Below are positions 50,344 to 58,278 of a stretch of 64,000 nt of DNA, piece by piece; position 1 is the stretch's first letter, and the number at the start of each line of letters is the position of its first letter. The notes beneath the pieces were generated by a model. That model ran no database searches, was not told where the DNA came from, and was given only the letters and a program-made list of their open reading frames with translations. The stretch covers positions 1,116,001 to 1,180,000 of the forward strand of contig NZ_PCPS01000001.1 in assembly GCF_002975405.1 (NCBI RefSeq), read 5' to 3'. The stretch is from Arthrobacter sp. MYb229 (lineage in GTDB: Bacteria; Actinomycetota; Actinomycetes; Actinomycetales; Micrococcaceae). Made by a program: the position numbers and the translations under genes.

Positions 50344-51858
50344 TTAACGCCCGGTGGGAGATTCCGGGATGGTGGCAGGACCGGTGTTTCCGCTGAGCAC
50401 GGTGCGCGTCTTTGGATCGAATCGGAAAAGCCCGGCGATCAGTCCCACCGCGATCACCGCCGCCAGGACCCGCATCAGCCAGACGATATGCCACTGTTCG
50501 ATGGATAGCTGGTCGACGAATACCACCAGCAGGATCAAGCTGGACAGGTAGATCATGAGCTTCTCCGAAGACCACGAGACTCGGTGCGAGATCGCGAAAA
50601 GGGCGATCATCCACAAGATGTACCAGGGCTGGATGATCGGGGCGAGCAAAACCACCGCGGACAGCGCCCAGGCGGCCAAGCGGACGGGCCGAGAAATATC
50701 CTTCGCCAAGGCGAGCCGGGCGACGATCAGCAGGGAGAAGGCCTGAAAGAGTGTCACCACGATCGACTGAGTCAGCGCTACCGGTCCACCGAGGAGCCCT
50801 ACGAGATTGCCGAAGGACCAGCCGATCAGTCCCACCGGGGCGTAGGGGAATGCCGCGTCGCCGGCGGTGAACATCGCCGGAAGCCAGCCGAACCAGAGGT
50901 TGGTCACCGCGCCGATCACCGAAAGCCAGGCGAGGCAATAGCAGGAAACCTTCAGCCAGACGACGCAGCGCGCACGCAGCCGGTGGTTCTGACCGAGCAG
51001 GATCAGCCCGATGAAGGGCAGGACCAGCAGCACGATTGGTTTGACGGAAACCGCGATGGCCAGCGCAAAGGTCGATGCGATGGCGCGGCGGTCATAGGCC
51101 AGGGCGAAGGCGCTGAACACTCCGGCGATCATCAACGCATCGTTGTGCGCGCCACCGATCATGGTCAGCAAAAACAGTGGGTTGCCCACGATGGCCCAGT
51201 TGGACCAGTTCGGGTTCTGCCCCATTTTTTGGGCGAGTTTCGCGGTGAAATGGAAACAGCCAATGACCCCGAGCAGCGCGACGACGCGCAGCAAACCCAC
51301 ACCGATCTCCGGCACGCCGTTGGAGACGAAGTAGATGATGCGCGATAAGACCAGGAAAAAGGGCCCATATGGCGAGGGCGACTGAGCCCAGAGCCCATCG
51401 GATCCGCCATCGAACCAGCCAGGAAGTGCAGAAATACCCTCATGGTAGGGCGATTTGTCCGCGTGCAGCATCCGCCCTTGGGCCAAATATGAATAGACAT
51501 CACGGCTGAGGATGGGAAAGCTGAACATCAGCGGCGCGGACCACATGGCGATCAACTTGCCCAACTGCCTTGGGTGGATCGTATCTGCGGTTTCGACTAG
51601 CGGCCGAGCCAAGATCCAAGATCGAGTCAGCCACGCCAGCCCCAGCGCCATCAGGATAATGCAGCTAATCACGCCCCATACTTCGGTGCGGAATTCGATA
51701 AAGAAGCCGCTGCGTGCCAGCGGGGAGAGCTGGCTGCGGGGAAACCAGCCGATCCCCCACGAAGCCACGGTGATCAACGCCGAGGCGGCGAATCCCTGCC
51801 ACCCCAGGGTTCTCAGCGGCGTGGCATGCCGCTCATAATTTCGCACTTGCACGCTCAC
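50344..51858 (-). CDS. GT-C alpha-1,6-mannosyltransferase (MptA/MptB family), second copy
   Basis: 504 residues from GTG 51858. Twelve or more membrane segments. The extracytoplasmic acidic motif of this family is FPILSRDVYSYLAQGRMLHADKSPYHEG, and further markers are AQSPSPYGPFFL, GGAHNDALMIAGV, SVKPIVLLVLPFIGL and APIIQPWYILWM. These enzymes use polyprenyl-phosphomannose to extend the alpha-1,6-mannan core of lipomannan. The GTG overlaps the stop of the preceding paralogue in TAGTG, so the two are translated together. Acceptor and order of action of the two copies are unknown. Confidence 0.87.
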   Translation of the reverse strand: MSVQVRNYERHATPLRTLGWQGFAASALITVASWGIGWFPRSQLSPLARSGFFIEFRTEVWGVISCIILMALGLAWLTRSWILARPLVETADTIHPRQLGKLIAMWSAPLMFSFPILSRDVYSYLAQGRMLHADKSPYHEGISALPGWFDGGSDGLWAQSPSPYGPFFLVLSRIIYFVSNGVPEIGVGLLRVVALLGVIGCFHFTAKLAQKMGQNPNWSNWAIVGNPLFLLTMIGGAHNDALMIAGVFSAFALAYDRRAIASTFALAIAVSVKPIVLLVLPFIGLILLGQNHRLRARCVVWLKVSCYCLAWLSVIGAVTNLWFGWLPAMFTAGDAAFPYAPVGLIGWSFGNLVGLLGGPVALTQSIVVTLFQAFSLLIVARLALAKDISRPVRLAAWALSAVVLLAPIIQPWYILWMIALFAISHRVSWSSEKLMIYLSSLILLVVFVDQLSIEQWHIVWLMRVLAAVIAVGLIAGLFRFDPKTRTVLSGNTGPATIPESPTGR

Positions 51859-53387
51859 TAGGCTTTCTTTTTCTTCTTCAGCCAGTTGGTGGAGCTAAGC
51901 AATTCGGGGCAGATCGTTTTAGTCTTCGGATCAAGGAAGACCAGGTACAAGGCGCAGATAATCGAAATGCTCCAAGAGATCAGTTGAACTCGGGGCACCA
52001 GGCTCTCTTGCAGGAACTGCCAGACGAAAATCTGGTCCGCGGCCTGATAAGCCAAGAAGAAGATCGTGGTCAGATGCAGCCAGAGCATCTGCCAGTCGTC
52101 ACGCAGTCCCGTGACGGCGAAGAACGGCAGCAACCACAGCAGGTACCACGGTTGGATCACCGGGGATAGCACGACGATCCCCGCATAGGCGATGCCCATG
52201 CGCTGGACCAGATGCGAGTATTTGCCACGGAACATCAGCATGATGGCCAGGCCCACGGCGAGCAGCTGGCCGCCGGTCTTCACCACGGGAAGCACCCAGC
52301 CCGATTCCAGGCCGAAGGAATTGAAGATGCCAGAAAGTCCGACGGTGAGCATGCCCAGTGGCGCGATGATGGACACACCGACGCCCTTGTAGTTCAACAG
52401 CACGTCGAGCCAGCCGAACCAATAGCCGTTCATCCAACCAACGAGCGTCATGAGCGCCAGGAAAATCGATCCGGAGTAGGCCCAGTACAAAATACGCCGG
52501 GGCCAGCTGGCCATCGGCCCAGCCCAGAGCAAGCCTATAAATGGCAGCAGCACCAGGGTGATTGGCTTGACGCCGATGGAGGCGGCGAGCACCACGATGG
52601 CCCAGAATCCGTGGCGCTTGCAGGCGAGGTAGACGGCCCAGACCGACAGTCCGGTCATCAGCGCATCGTTGTGCGCGCTGGCCACAAAGTTCACCAGGAA
52701 CAACGGATTGGCCACCGTCATCCAGGCCGCCTTGGCACCCGAGACGGAATGCAATTCGGCCAGTTTGGGAACGTAGCGCAGGCAGAGCAGTACGCCGATG
52801 AGCGCAATCCCGCGGAAGGCGAGAACTGCCGCATCGGTGGATCCACCCACGATGTTGACCACGATGTATTCAATGGTCAGAAAGAGCGGGCCGTAGGGAG
52901 TGCCGTCCTGTGCCCACATCGTGTCGGCTCCCAGCTGGAACCAATTGTTCAAGCTGGAGATGCCGTCGACGTAGGGGTCCTGCCCCGCGTCGACGAGTCT
53001 GCCTTGGCCAATATATGCGAAGACGTCGCGACTCATAATCGGCAACGCGATGAGCATCGGAATGCTCCACAGCCAGACCGCGCGGCGCACGATCTTCAGC
53101 GAACCCGCGTCCCAGCCCTTGAGCTTCTGCCCCAACCGCCACCAGGCTCGAAACAGCAGCCAGCAACCGAGCGCCAGCAAGATCACGCTGATGGTCACAC
53201 CGGTGGCTTCGGTGCGGACCATGATGAAGAACGGATCACGGTTAAGCGGTGAAACGCTGGCAAGCCAGCCCGTTCCGAAGGACCCGAAGAGGATCATGGA
53301 CGAACCGACGATGCCGCTGAGCAACGTCTTATTGACACCAGGGTACGGCTGGGATTCCAGCACTTCTGGTTTGCTAGCGGACACCAT
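51858..53387 (-). CDS. GT-C alpha-1,6-mannosyltransferase (MptA/MptB family), first copy
   Basis: 509 residues from ATG 53387. Same architecture as the next gene: ALPIMSRDVFAYIGQGRLVDAGQDPYVDG carries the catalytic Asp-type loop, then WAQDGTPYGPLFLTIEYI, ASAHNDALMTGLSVW, ASIGVKPITLVLLPFIGLL and SPVIQPWYLLWLLPFFAV. It ends in a lysine run (NWLKKKKKA) that would stay in the cytoplasm. The two paralogues are clearly related but diverged along their length, so the duplication is old. Together with MshA they point to a mannosylated actinobacterial envelope. Confidence 0.87.
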   Translation of the reverse strand: MVSASKPEVLESQPYPGVNKTLLSGIVGSSMILFGSFGTGWLASVSPLNRDPFFIMVRTEATGVTISVILLALGCWLLFRAWWRLGQKLKGWDAGSLKIVRRAVWLWSIPMLIALPIMSRDVFAYIGQGRLVDAGQDPYVDGISSLNNWFQLGADTMWAQDGTPYGPLFLTIEYIVVNIVGGSTDAAVLAFRGIALIGVLLCLRYVPKLAELHSVSGAKAAWMTVANPLFLVNFVASAHNDALMTGLSVWAVYLACKRHGFWAIVVLAASIGVKPITLVLLPFIGLLWAGPMASWPRRILYWAYSGSIFLALMTLVGWMNGYWFGWLDVLLNYKGVGVSIIAPLGMLTVGLSGIFNSFGLESGWVLPVVKTGGQLLAVGLAIMLMFRGKYSHLVQRMGIAYAGIVVLSPVIQPWYLLWLLPFFAVTGLRDDWQMLWLHLTTIFFLAYQAADQIFVWQFLQESLVPRVQLISWSISIICALYLVFLDPKTKTICPELLSSTNWLKKKKKA

Positions 53388-53583
53388 GACACCTCGTGCT
53401 GGATCGGACAAAAAGTTCGTTTAAAAAAATCGACGCCAAGTCCGGGAAATCATTGGAGAGCCCATAATTCAACGTCCGGAAATCTCAGATGATTTTAGCA
53501 TTGAGCAAGACCGGGGTTCAGGTGTGACACCAGCATCCACCAAGCTTTCGCCCCGTGCGCTCCCCCACACCGCGCACAACGGG

Positions 53584-53589
53584 TAGATT
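53584..53589 (+). promoter_or_regulatory. -10 box of orn
   Basis: TAGATT ends 6 bases before GTG 53596. There is no Shine-Dalgarno sequence, so a leaderless transcript is likely. Confidence 0.5.
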
Positions 53590-53595
53590 GGTCAC

Positions 53596-54210
53596 GTGTC
53601 TAGTAACTCAGAAAAAATTGTATGGATCGACTGCGAGATGACCGGCTTGGACCTGGCCAACGATGCGTTGATCGAAGTAGCTGTGCTGATCACCGATTCG
53701 GAACTGAATATCGCCGATGAGGGCATCCAGGTGGTCATCAAGCCAGCGGATGCCGCCCTGGCCCAGATGGATGACTTCGTGCGCAATATGCATCAGGTCT
53801 CCGGACTCCTGGAAGAGCTCGATGGCGGAATGCAGATGGATCAAGCCCAACGCCTGGTCATGGACTACATCCGTAAGCATGTTCCAGAACCCAACAAGGC
53901 TTTATTGGGCGGTAACTCGGTCGGGACCGATAAGAACTTCTTGGCACGCGATATGCCAGAAATTATCGAGCACCTGCATTACCGAATCATTGATGTATCC
54001 ACCTTGAAGGAACTGAGCAGGCGTTGGTACACCAAGGCTCATTACGCAGCTCCGGCCAAAACCGGCAACCATCGCGCACTGGGTGACATTCAGGACTCGA
54101 TCGATGAACTGCGCTATTACCGGGCTGCGATCATGGTCCCCGCACCGGGGCCGAGCACCGATCAAGCGCGCAAGATCGCTTCACAACTCTCCCCGGCAGC
54201 CGAAAAGTAA
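53596..54210 (+). CDS. orn: Oligoribonuclease
   Basis: 204 residues from GTG 53596. DEDDh 3'-5' exonuclease that finishes RNA and pGpG breakdown by cutting dinucleotides. Exo I is IVWIDCEMTGLDL (Asp and Glu), Exo II GNSVGTDKNFLARDMPEI and Exo III AKTGNHRALGDIQDSI (His and Asp). Length is typical. The two tRNA-His genes follow it, an order I recall from other actinobacteria. Confidence 0.95.
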   Translation: MSSNSEKIVWIDCEMTGLDLANDALIEVAVLITDSELNIADEGIQVVIKPADAALAQMDDFVRNMHQVSGLLEELDGGMQMDQAQRLVMDYIRKHVPEPNKALLGGNSVGTDKNFLARDMPEIIEHLHYRIIDVSTLKELSRRWYTKAHYAAPAKTGNHRALGDIQDSIDELRYYRAAIMVPAPGPSTDQARKIASQLSPAAEK

Positions 54211-54272
54211 CGACTAGTCAGGGCCCTAAAAAGCGGGTGATGCACAACACAGCACAATAGGGCCCTCTCGAG

Positions 54273-54303
54273 TTGGCACTCACCCCCCGGGTGCGTGTAT
54301 AGT
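54273..54303 (+). promoter_or_regulatory. Promoter of the first tRNA-His
   Basis: TTGGCA (54273-54278), a 19-base spacer and TATAGT (54298-54303). The 25-base segment around TATAGT recurs exactly before the second tRNA, 258 bases on. Confidence 0.7.
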
Positions 54304-54368
54304 ATTTCTCGTTGCCAGATACGAAGTCGGGACGCAAAAGCGAACTGACTAGTAACGAAGCAATTATG

Positions 54369-54444
54369 GTGGGTATAGCTCAGTTGGTAGAGCGTCTGGT
54401 TGTGGTCCAGAAGGTCGCGGGTTCAAGCCCCGTTACTCACCCCA
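54369..54444 (+). tRNA. tRNA-His (GTG anticodon), CCA encoded
   Basis: Cloverleaf: acceptor GTGGGTA with TACTCAC (one G-T pair), D-arm with AGCTCAGTTGGTAGAGC, anticodon stem CTGG/CCAG with loop TTGTGGT giving anticodon GTG, and T-arm GCGGGTTCAAGCCCCGT. The base before the acceptor is G (54368), the G-1 that identifies tRNA-His, pairing with discriminator C 54441. CCA is encoded at 54442-54444. Confidence 0.97.
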
Positions 54445-54448
54445 GATT

Positions 54449-54491
54449 ATCGGTCTGATCCAAAACGAAAGTTACGGATCAGGCCGATTTT
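54449..54491 (+). terminator. Terminator of the first tRNA-His
   Basis: Stem ATCGGTCTGATCC with GGATCAGGCCGAT (one mismatch or wobble), then TTTTT. An identical copy follows the second tRNA. Confidence 0.88.
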
Positions 54492-54530
54492 TCGTAATCG
54501 CTGGACTCCCCCGCTCAAACTATCCTCCGA

Positions 54531-54561
54531 TTGTAATTTTCGGACCGGATGCGTGTATAGT
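54531..54561 (+). promoter_or_regulatory. Promoter of the second tRNA-His
   Basis: TTGTAA (54531-54536), 19 bases, TATAGT (54556-54561). Same geometry as the first copy, offset by exactly 258 bases. Confidence 0.7.
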
Positions 54562-54626
54562 ATTTCTCGTTGCTTGAAATCAGTTCGAGCGTCTCTGACG
54601 TTCCGACTAGTAGCTAAGTAAACATG

Positions 54627-54699
54627 GTGGGTATAGCTCAGTTGGTAGAGCGTCTGGTTGTGGTCCAGAAGGTCGCGGGTTCAAGCCCCGTTACTCACC
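54627..54699 (+). tRNA. tRNA-His (GTG anticodon), second copy without encoded CCA
   Basis: Identical in the tRNA body to the copy at 54369. The discriminator C (54699) is followed by CCT rather than CCA, so this copy depends on CCA-adding enzyme. G at 54626 supplies G-1. Confidence 0.96.
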
Positions 54700-54706
54700 C
54701 CTGATT

Positions 54707-54749
54707 ATCGGTCTGATCCAAAACGAAAGTTACGGATCAGGCCGATTTT
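54707..54749 (+). terminator. Terminator of the second tRNA-His
   Basis: Same stem as at 54449-54491, offset by 258 bases, followed by TTTT. Confidence 0.88.
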
Positions 54750-54952
54750 GTTTTTCTTTTTAAACTGCTGCACGCCGCTCGCGGCACCGCTTGCAAATTT
54801 CCCCATAATTCCACACGCAAAGTTTAATATCCACTGGAATTAGCCCTGGTCCACTGCAATAGTAAATTGATGCGAGCAACGCATGCATAGAGTATTCCAG
54901 TCAAGCGCCTGCTGTACAGCGCGATCTCTACCTGTATTAGGAACTTCGCTAC

Positions 54953-57664
54953 TTGACCGGCCACGGAGCGAAGTACACACTGGTGCCTATGGCTGGTCTC
55001 CGCAGCGCACTACCGACGGTGCTTCCCTCGCTCCAAAGTAGTTTTCGGGAAGCCCGCTCGGCAACAGCGCAAGGAGCCGCGATATTTGTGGTTGGCCAGC
55101 AGGGAACCGGGCGTACGACGCTTGCCCGTCAAATCCTCTTGGGTACCGAGGAGAAGTTGTATTGGCTCACCGCGGCGAAGGCTCTTGAGCTTGTTCCTTT
55201 CGCACTGCTAACAACTCTCTGCGCGCAGCTGCCGTTGAAGAACGCCGGTTCTACACCGGGTGAAATGATCTCTTCGCTGGTTCAATACACCACGAATGAA
55301 AAACTGTGCATTCTTCTGGATCAAGCCGAATTCGCCGATGAACAAAGCGCAGCGGTACTGGCCCATCTGTCGGTGACCCGAAGCATCCAATTGGTCATGG
55401 CAACCACTGCCGTCCATGAACTGCCACAGCCGCTGCGGGGCCTCCGCTCCGATTCTCATTCAAAGCGCATCGGGCTCTCCGCACTGACCTTCGAAGACAC
55501 CGAAGCCATTCTCAAGCATGTGCTCGGCGGCCAGGTCAATTCCGCCACCGTTGAGATGCTGCTAGAGTTTTCCGGCGGCAACGCGCTGCATCTGCGCGAG
55601 CTCACCCTTGATGCGCGAACTGCGCGAGCGCTGACGCTGAAGGGCTGCTACTGGACCCTCGACCGGCAATGGAATCCCCAAGGTTCGCGAATTACCGACC
55701 TCATTTCGTCGCGACTCAAAGACCAGCCAGAAGAAATCCGCGAGGCCGTAGAACTGCTGTCGGTCACCGGAAGGCTGCCTTATCCGCTGGCACAGCGTTT
55801 ATTCGGCGACTTGCTATCGAACCTCTTGGACTCCCGGCTGGCCAAACTCATTGTGCTTTCCCTGGATGAGGCTACCGGCGAGCGCGACCTAGCGGTTGAG
55901 CTGAGTGCGGGGCTATCCGCGCAAAGCGTCTTGAGCACCTTGTCCCCAACGAAGCTTCGCGGTTATCTGCAGCGCGCCGACAGCGCTTTTCCCCGCGAGG
56001 TGTTGACTTCGCAAGCGCGCGCACGATTCACCACTCACCGCGTGCAGCTGGGGATCGAGGTTCCGGCGTCCGAGTTGTTCGAAGACGTTGTGGGGTCGGC
56101 CGATGCGCGCCGTTTCGCGCAGGTGGTCGCATTGACGGATTCCGTGAGGCACGAATCCTTCACGGACAAGCGGATGCTGGAGAAGCTCTTGGTGCTTCGG
56201 GCAGATGCCCTGTATGAACTAGCGAAGTCAGAGGCCGCCCTAGCGGTACTCAAGCCCCTGCTCCGGACCGGCAGTGCCGAGGTACGAGGCGTGGCAGCCA
56301 GGATTGCTTTTTCCGGTCTGGCGCGTCCTGACCTAGCTCTGGAAATCATTGAATCGGGACCGCAGGATCCGGTCGAGAGCCGCGCTTTCGGATTGATCCT
56401 CCGCGCCCGGGCGCAGCAAATTGTGGACTCCTCCAAGCTTCGTGAATATGCGCGTGATGAGAGGATCTCGCCCGAACTGCGCACCGCTTGCCTAGCTCAT
56501 GCGATTATCGAAGATTGCTATGCCGGCAGACCGGTTGACGCGCTCGAAGAAGTTTTGGACGTGGTCGCGGACGGCTTCTGGAAAAGCGCCACCCCTGCGG
56601 TGCAGTCGGAGATAGTTTTTGCCCTACCGGCCTTGATGTCGGCCTTGGGCGGCGGCGGTGAGGCGCTGGCTTCAATATTGGGCGACATTGATTTCACGAC
56701 TCTGGCCTTGAACCCGTCAAATTATTTGACCGGCATCGGCATTGAGTTCTTGGAACAGGGACTGGCCGTTGAGGCCCTTGGGTCTTTTGAGCAGGCGCTC
56801 GCCCTCATTTCGGTGTCCGATCCCTATCTGGTTGCCGGGTTTACCTCCTCATTCGCGGCGGCGGCCGCGGTAATGATTGGAGATATCCCCAGGGCTCGTC
56901 TCCACTACGATATGGCTCGTTCGGCCCCCGACGTGGCTGGGCAGATCATGCGCCCGCTGGCCCAACGCTACCTACTGCCGGTGATCCTTGAGCTCGAAGG
57001 CCGGCAGGCCGCGCTGGAGCATCTGCAGCGGTGCTTGGCCCATGCGGACAAGTTCGGCCGCAAGCTGCTGAGGATGCGCTTGCTTCATGACGCATGGCGA
57101 CTGGAGCTTTCCGAGGACGAGGCACAGCTCCAAGCTGCCGCTGAACAGGTCCAGGGACCCCTGGCACGGGCAATCGCCGGATACGCGGGGGTTCTGGACT
57201 CGCTGAACGAGGAGGGCATTGAGCGGCTTTGCGAAGTGCATGCCTCAGCCGGCCGCCCGCTCTATGCGGCGGAATTTGCTCATCGCACCTCTTCGCGGGC
57301 GCGGAATCTTGGTCGGCGAGCGCTCGCGACGCGGTTGCTCGGGCTCTGCGTGGAACTGGCTGCCCCGCTGGCAGCAGTCAACACTCCCTCGCTGGGGCGC
57401 GGGCGTATCGTCCGCTCCCTGTTAACCGAACGCGAATACGCAGTCTGCGTGATGGCCGCGCGTGGTAGCAGCAATCAAGAAATCGCCGAGGAGCTATTCC
57501 TCTCCCCGCGTACGGTGGAAGGCCACCTACAGCGGTCCTACGCTAAATTAGGCATCACCGATCGTCGCCAGCTGCTTCCGGTCAGTGATTCGGGGGCGGT
57601 CTTTGATGAAATCCTCGATGAGGACTTCAAAACGATACCTGTATCCGGGCCAAAGACTACCTAG
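54953..57664 (+). CDS. Large ATPase-LuxR transcriptional regulator (LAL-like)
   Basis: 903 residues if it starts at TTG 54953 (AGGAA 9 bases upstream); GTG 54983 and ATG 54989 are alternatives. Residues ~40-230 form a STAND/AAA-type ATPase: FVVGQQGTGRTTLARQ as Walker A, in which Arg replaces the usual Lys, and CILLDQAEFAD as Walker B. The middle ~550 residues are helical repeats. The C-terminus (~835-890) is a LuxR HTH: LTEREYAVCVMAARGSSNQE, then IAEELFLSPRTVEGHLQRSYAKLG. The ligand and targets are unknown. A small terminated unit follows 50 bases downstream. Confidence 0.87.
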   Translation: MTGHGAKYTLVPMAGLRSALPTVLPSLQSSFREARSATAQGAAIFVVGQQGTGRTTLARQILLGTEEKLYWLTAAKALELVPFALLTTLCAQLPLKNAGSTPGEMISSLVQYTTNEKLCILLDQAEFADEQSAAVLAHLSVTRSIQLVMATTAVHELPQPLRGLRSDSHSKRIGLSALTFEDTEAILKHVLGGQVNSATVEMLLEFSGGNALHLRELTLDARTARALTLKGCYWTLDRQWNPQGSRITDLISSRLKDQPEEIREAVELLSVTGRLPYPLAQRLFGDLLSNLLDSRLAKLIVLSLDEATGERDLAVELSAGLSAQSVLSTLSPTKLRGYLQRADSAFPREVLTSQARARFTTHRVQLGIEVPASELFEDVVGSADARRFAQVVALTDSVRHESFTDKRMLEKLLVLRADALYELAKSEAALAVLKPLLRTGSAEVRGVAARIAFSGLARPDLALEIIESGPQDPVESRAFGLILRARAQQIVDSSKLREYARDERISPELRTACLAHAIIEDCYAGRPVDALEEVLDVVADGFWKSATPAVQSEIVFALPALMSALGGGGEALASILGDIDFTTLALNPSNYLTGIGIEFLEQGLAVEALGSFEQALALISVSDPYLVAGFTSSFAAAAAVMIGDIPRARLHYDMARSAPDVAGQIMRPLAQRYLLPVILELEGRQAALEHLQRCLAHADKFGRKLLRMRLLHDAWRLELSEDEAQLQAAAEQVQGPLARAIAGYAGVLDSLNEEGIERLCEVHASAGRPLYAAEFAHRTSSRARNLGRRALATRLLGLCVELAAPLAAVNTPSLGRGRIVRSLLTEREYAVCVMAARGSSNQEIAEELFLSPRTVEGHLQRSYAKLGITDRRQLLPVSDSGAVFDEILDEDFKTIPVSGPKTT

Positions 57665-57701
57665 TGTCCGGTTTGCACTGCTCAACATGGGTTTGCCGCC
57701 C

Positions 57702-57707
57702 TAGACT
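57702..57707 (+). promoter_or_regulatory. Possible -10 box of the small unit after the LuxR gene
   Basis: TAGACT, 7 bases before GTG 57715. The -35 side is weak. The spacing matches the leaderless pattern of this window. Confidence 0.35.
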
Positions 57708-57714
57708 AGGGCGC

Positions 57715-57831
57715 GTGGGGATCGAATTATGCATGAGGAATCTTGGGGGATTCAAAATTCGATTCATTGGGGACAAAGCTTTTAGACACTCGCATCAGCA
57801 AGAGCGCCTAACAAGCTCTGCGGGAGGCTAG
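57715..57831 (+). CDS. Possible 38-residue protein or small RNA
   Basis: GTG 57715 opens a 38-codon frame, VGIELCMRNLGGFKIRFIGD then KAFRHSHQQERLTSSAGG, ending at TAG 57829-57831. The stop lies inside the left arm of an intrinsic terminator (57825-57853). A TAGACT box lies 7 bases before the GTG. The short distance between promoter-like box and terminator, about 140 bases, equally fits a small RNA. A second frame from ATG 57730 gives an 18-residue peptide (MHEESWGIQNSIHWGQSF). No family is recognised. Confidence 0.35.
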   Translation: MGIELCMRNLGGFKIRFIGDKAFRHSHQQERLTSSAGG

Positions 57832-57853
57832 CGCCATGGGGGCGCTAGCCTTT
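57825..57853 (+). terminator. Intrinsic terminator after the small unit
   Basis: Perfect 11-bp stem AGGCTAGCGCC with loop ATGGG and complement, then TT. It lies 160 bases after the LuxR stop, so it may end the LuxR transcript or a separate small one. Confidence 0.8.
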
Positions 57854-57900
57854 CCCGCTTAACTGCGTTCATTCACACCGCTTTGCTCGAACCAAAAGCA

Positions 57901-57930
57901 TTCGAATATACATTCGAACCCATGTTCGAA
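57901..57930. promoter_or_regulatory. Two overlapping LexA-like (SOS) palindromes
   Basis: Three TTCGAA units at 57901, 57913 and 57925, exactly 12 bases apart, build two 7-4-7 palindromes that share the middle unit: TTCGAAT-ATAC-ATTCGAA (57901-57918) and TTCGAAC-CCAT-GTTCGAA (57913-57930). The second matches the actinobacterial/Bacillus SOS box CGAAC-N4-GTTCG perfectly. No obvious gene starts beside it. The ATG inside the second box opens a 27-residue frame. Confidence 0.65.
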
Positions 57931-58278
57931 ACACCTGCTCAGCTTCCGGCGCTTCACGGTCACACCTGTATCCACAGCCGCTTAGCACCTCCTCTATCGC
58001 ACTGAGGCGCATATCACCTGCGCCCGGTGCGCTACCTGGATTTCACCTTGCGGAGGCATGCCCAGGTACCACCGTGGTGCCGCAACTACGGATATTGACT
58101 AGTAAATCAGCGGAAATCCCGCGGAACCGCCCTCCGGCACGAGGGCAGCAGCGCCCGGCGGGCTCCCCGCCAAGGCCACGGGTGAGAAGTTTTGCTGAAC
58201 CTACGCAGTGGCACAACGCCAATCAGCCGTGAAACTATTGGACAAGCACCCTAAGCACTTTCGAAAGGAACCGATCAC
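57931..58278. other. Intergenic region before def
   Basis: About 350 bases with no recognisable gene. Several short GC-rich stems occur (for example GCCCTCCGG...GAGGGC near 58128). The def Shine-Dalgarno AAGGA lies at its end. A long minus- or plus-strand open frame here is not protein-like. Confidence 0.4.

Larger units (their letters stand above)
54298..54749 (+). repeat. 258-bp tandem duplication carrying tRNA-His
   Basis: Promoter -10 (54298 and 54556), tRNA (54369 and 54627) and terminator (54449 and 54707) all recur at exactly 258 bases. The transcribed parts are nearly identical, while the stretches between -10 and tRNA have diverged. The copies must be selected for keeping the tRNA unit or be partly homogenised. 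Confidence 0.85.

Noticed and set aside
54400-54843. Open frames MWSRRSRVQAP... across both tRNA genes
   Set aside because: They are translations of the tRNA-His sequence and its terminator, repeated because the unit is duplicated.
57924-58242. Long open frame downstream of the SOS-like boxes
   Set aside because: Pro/Arg/Ser-rich, lacks a proper start and shows no protein-like pattern.
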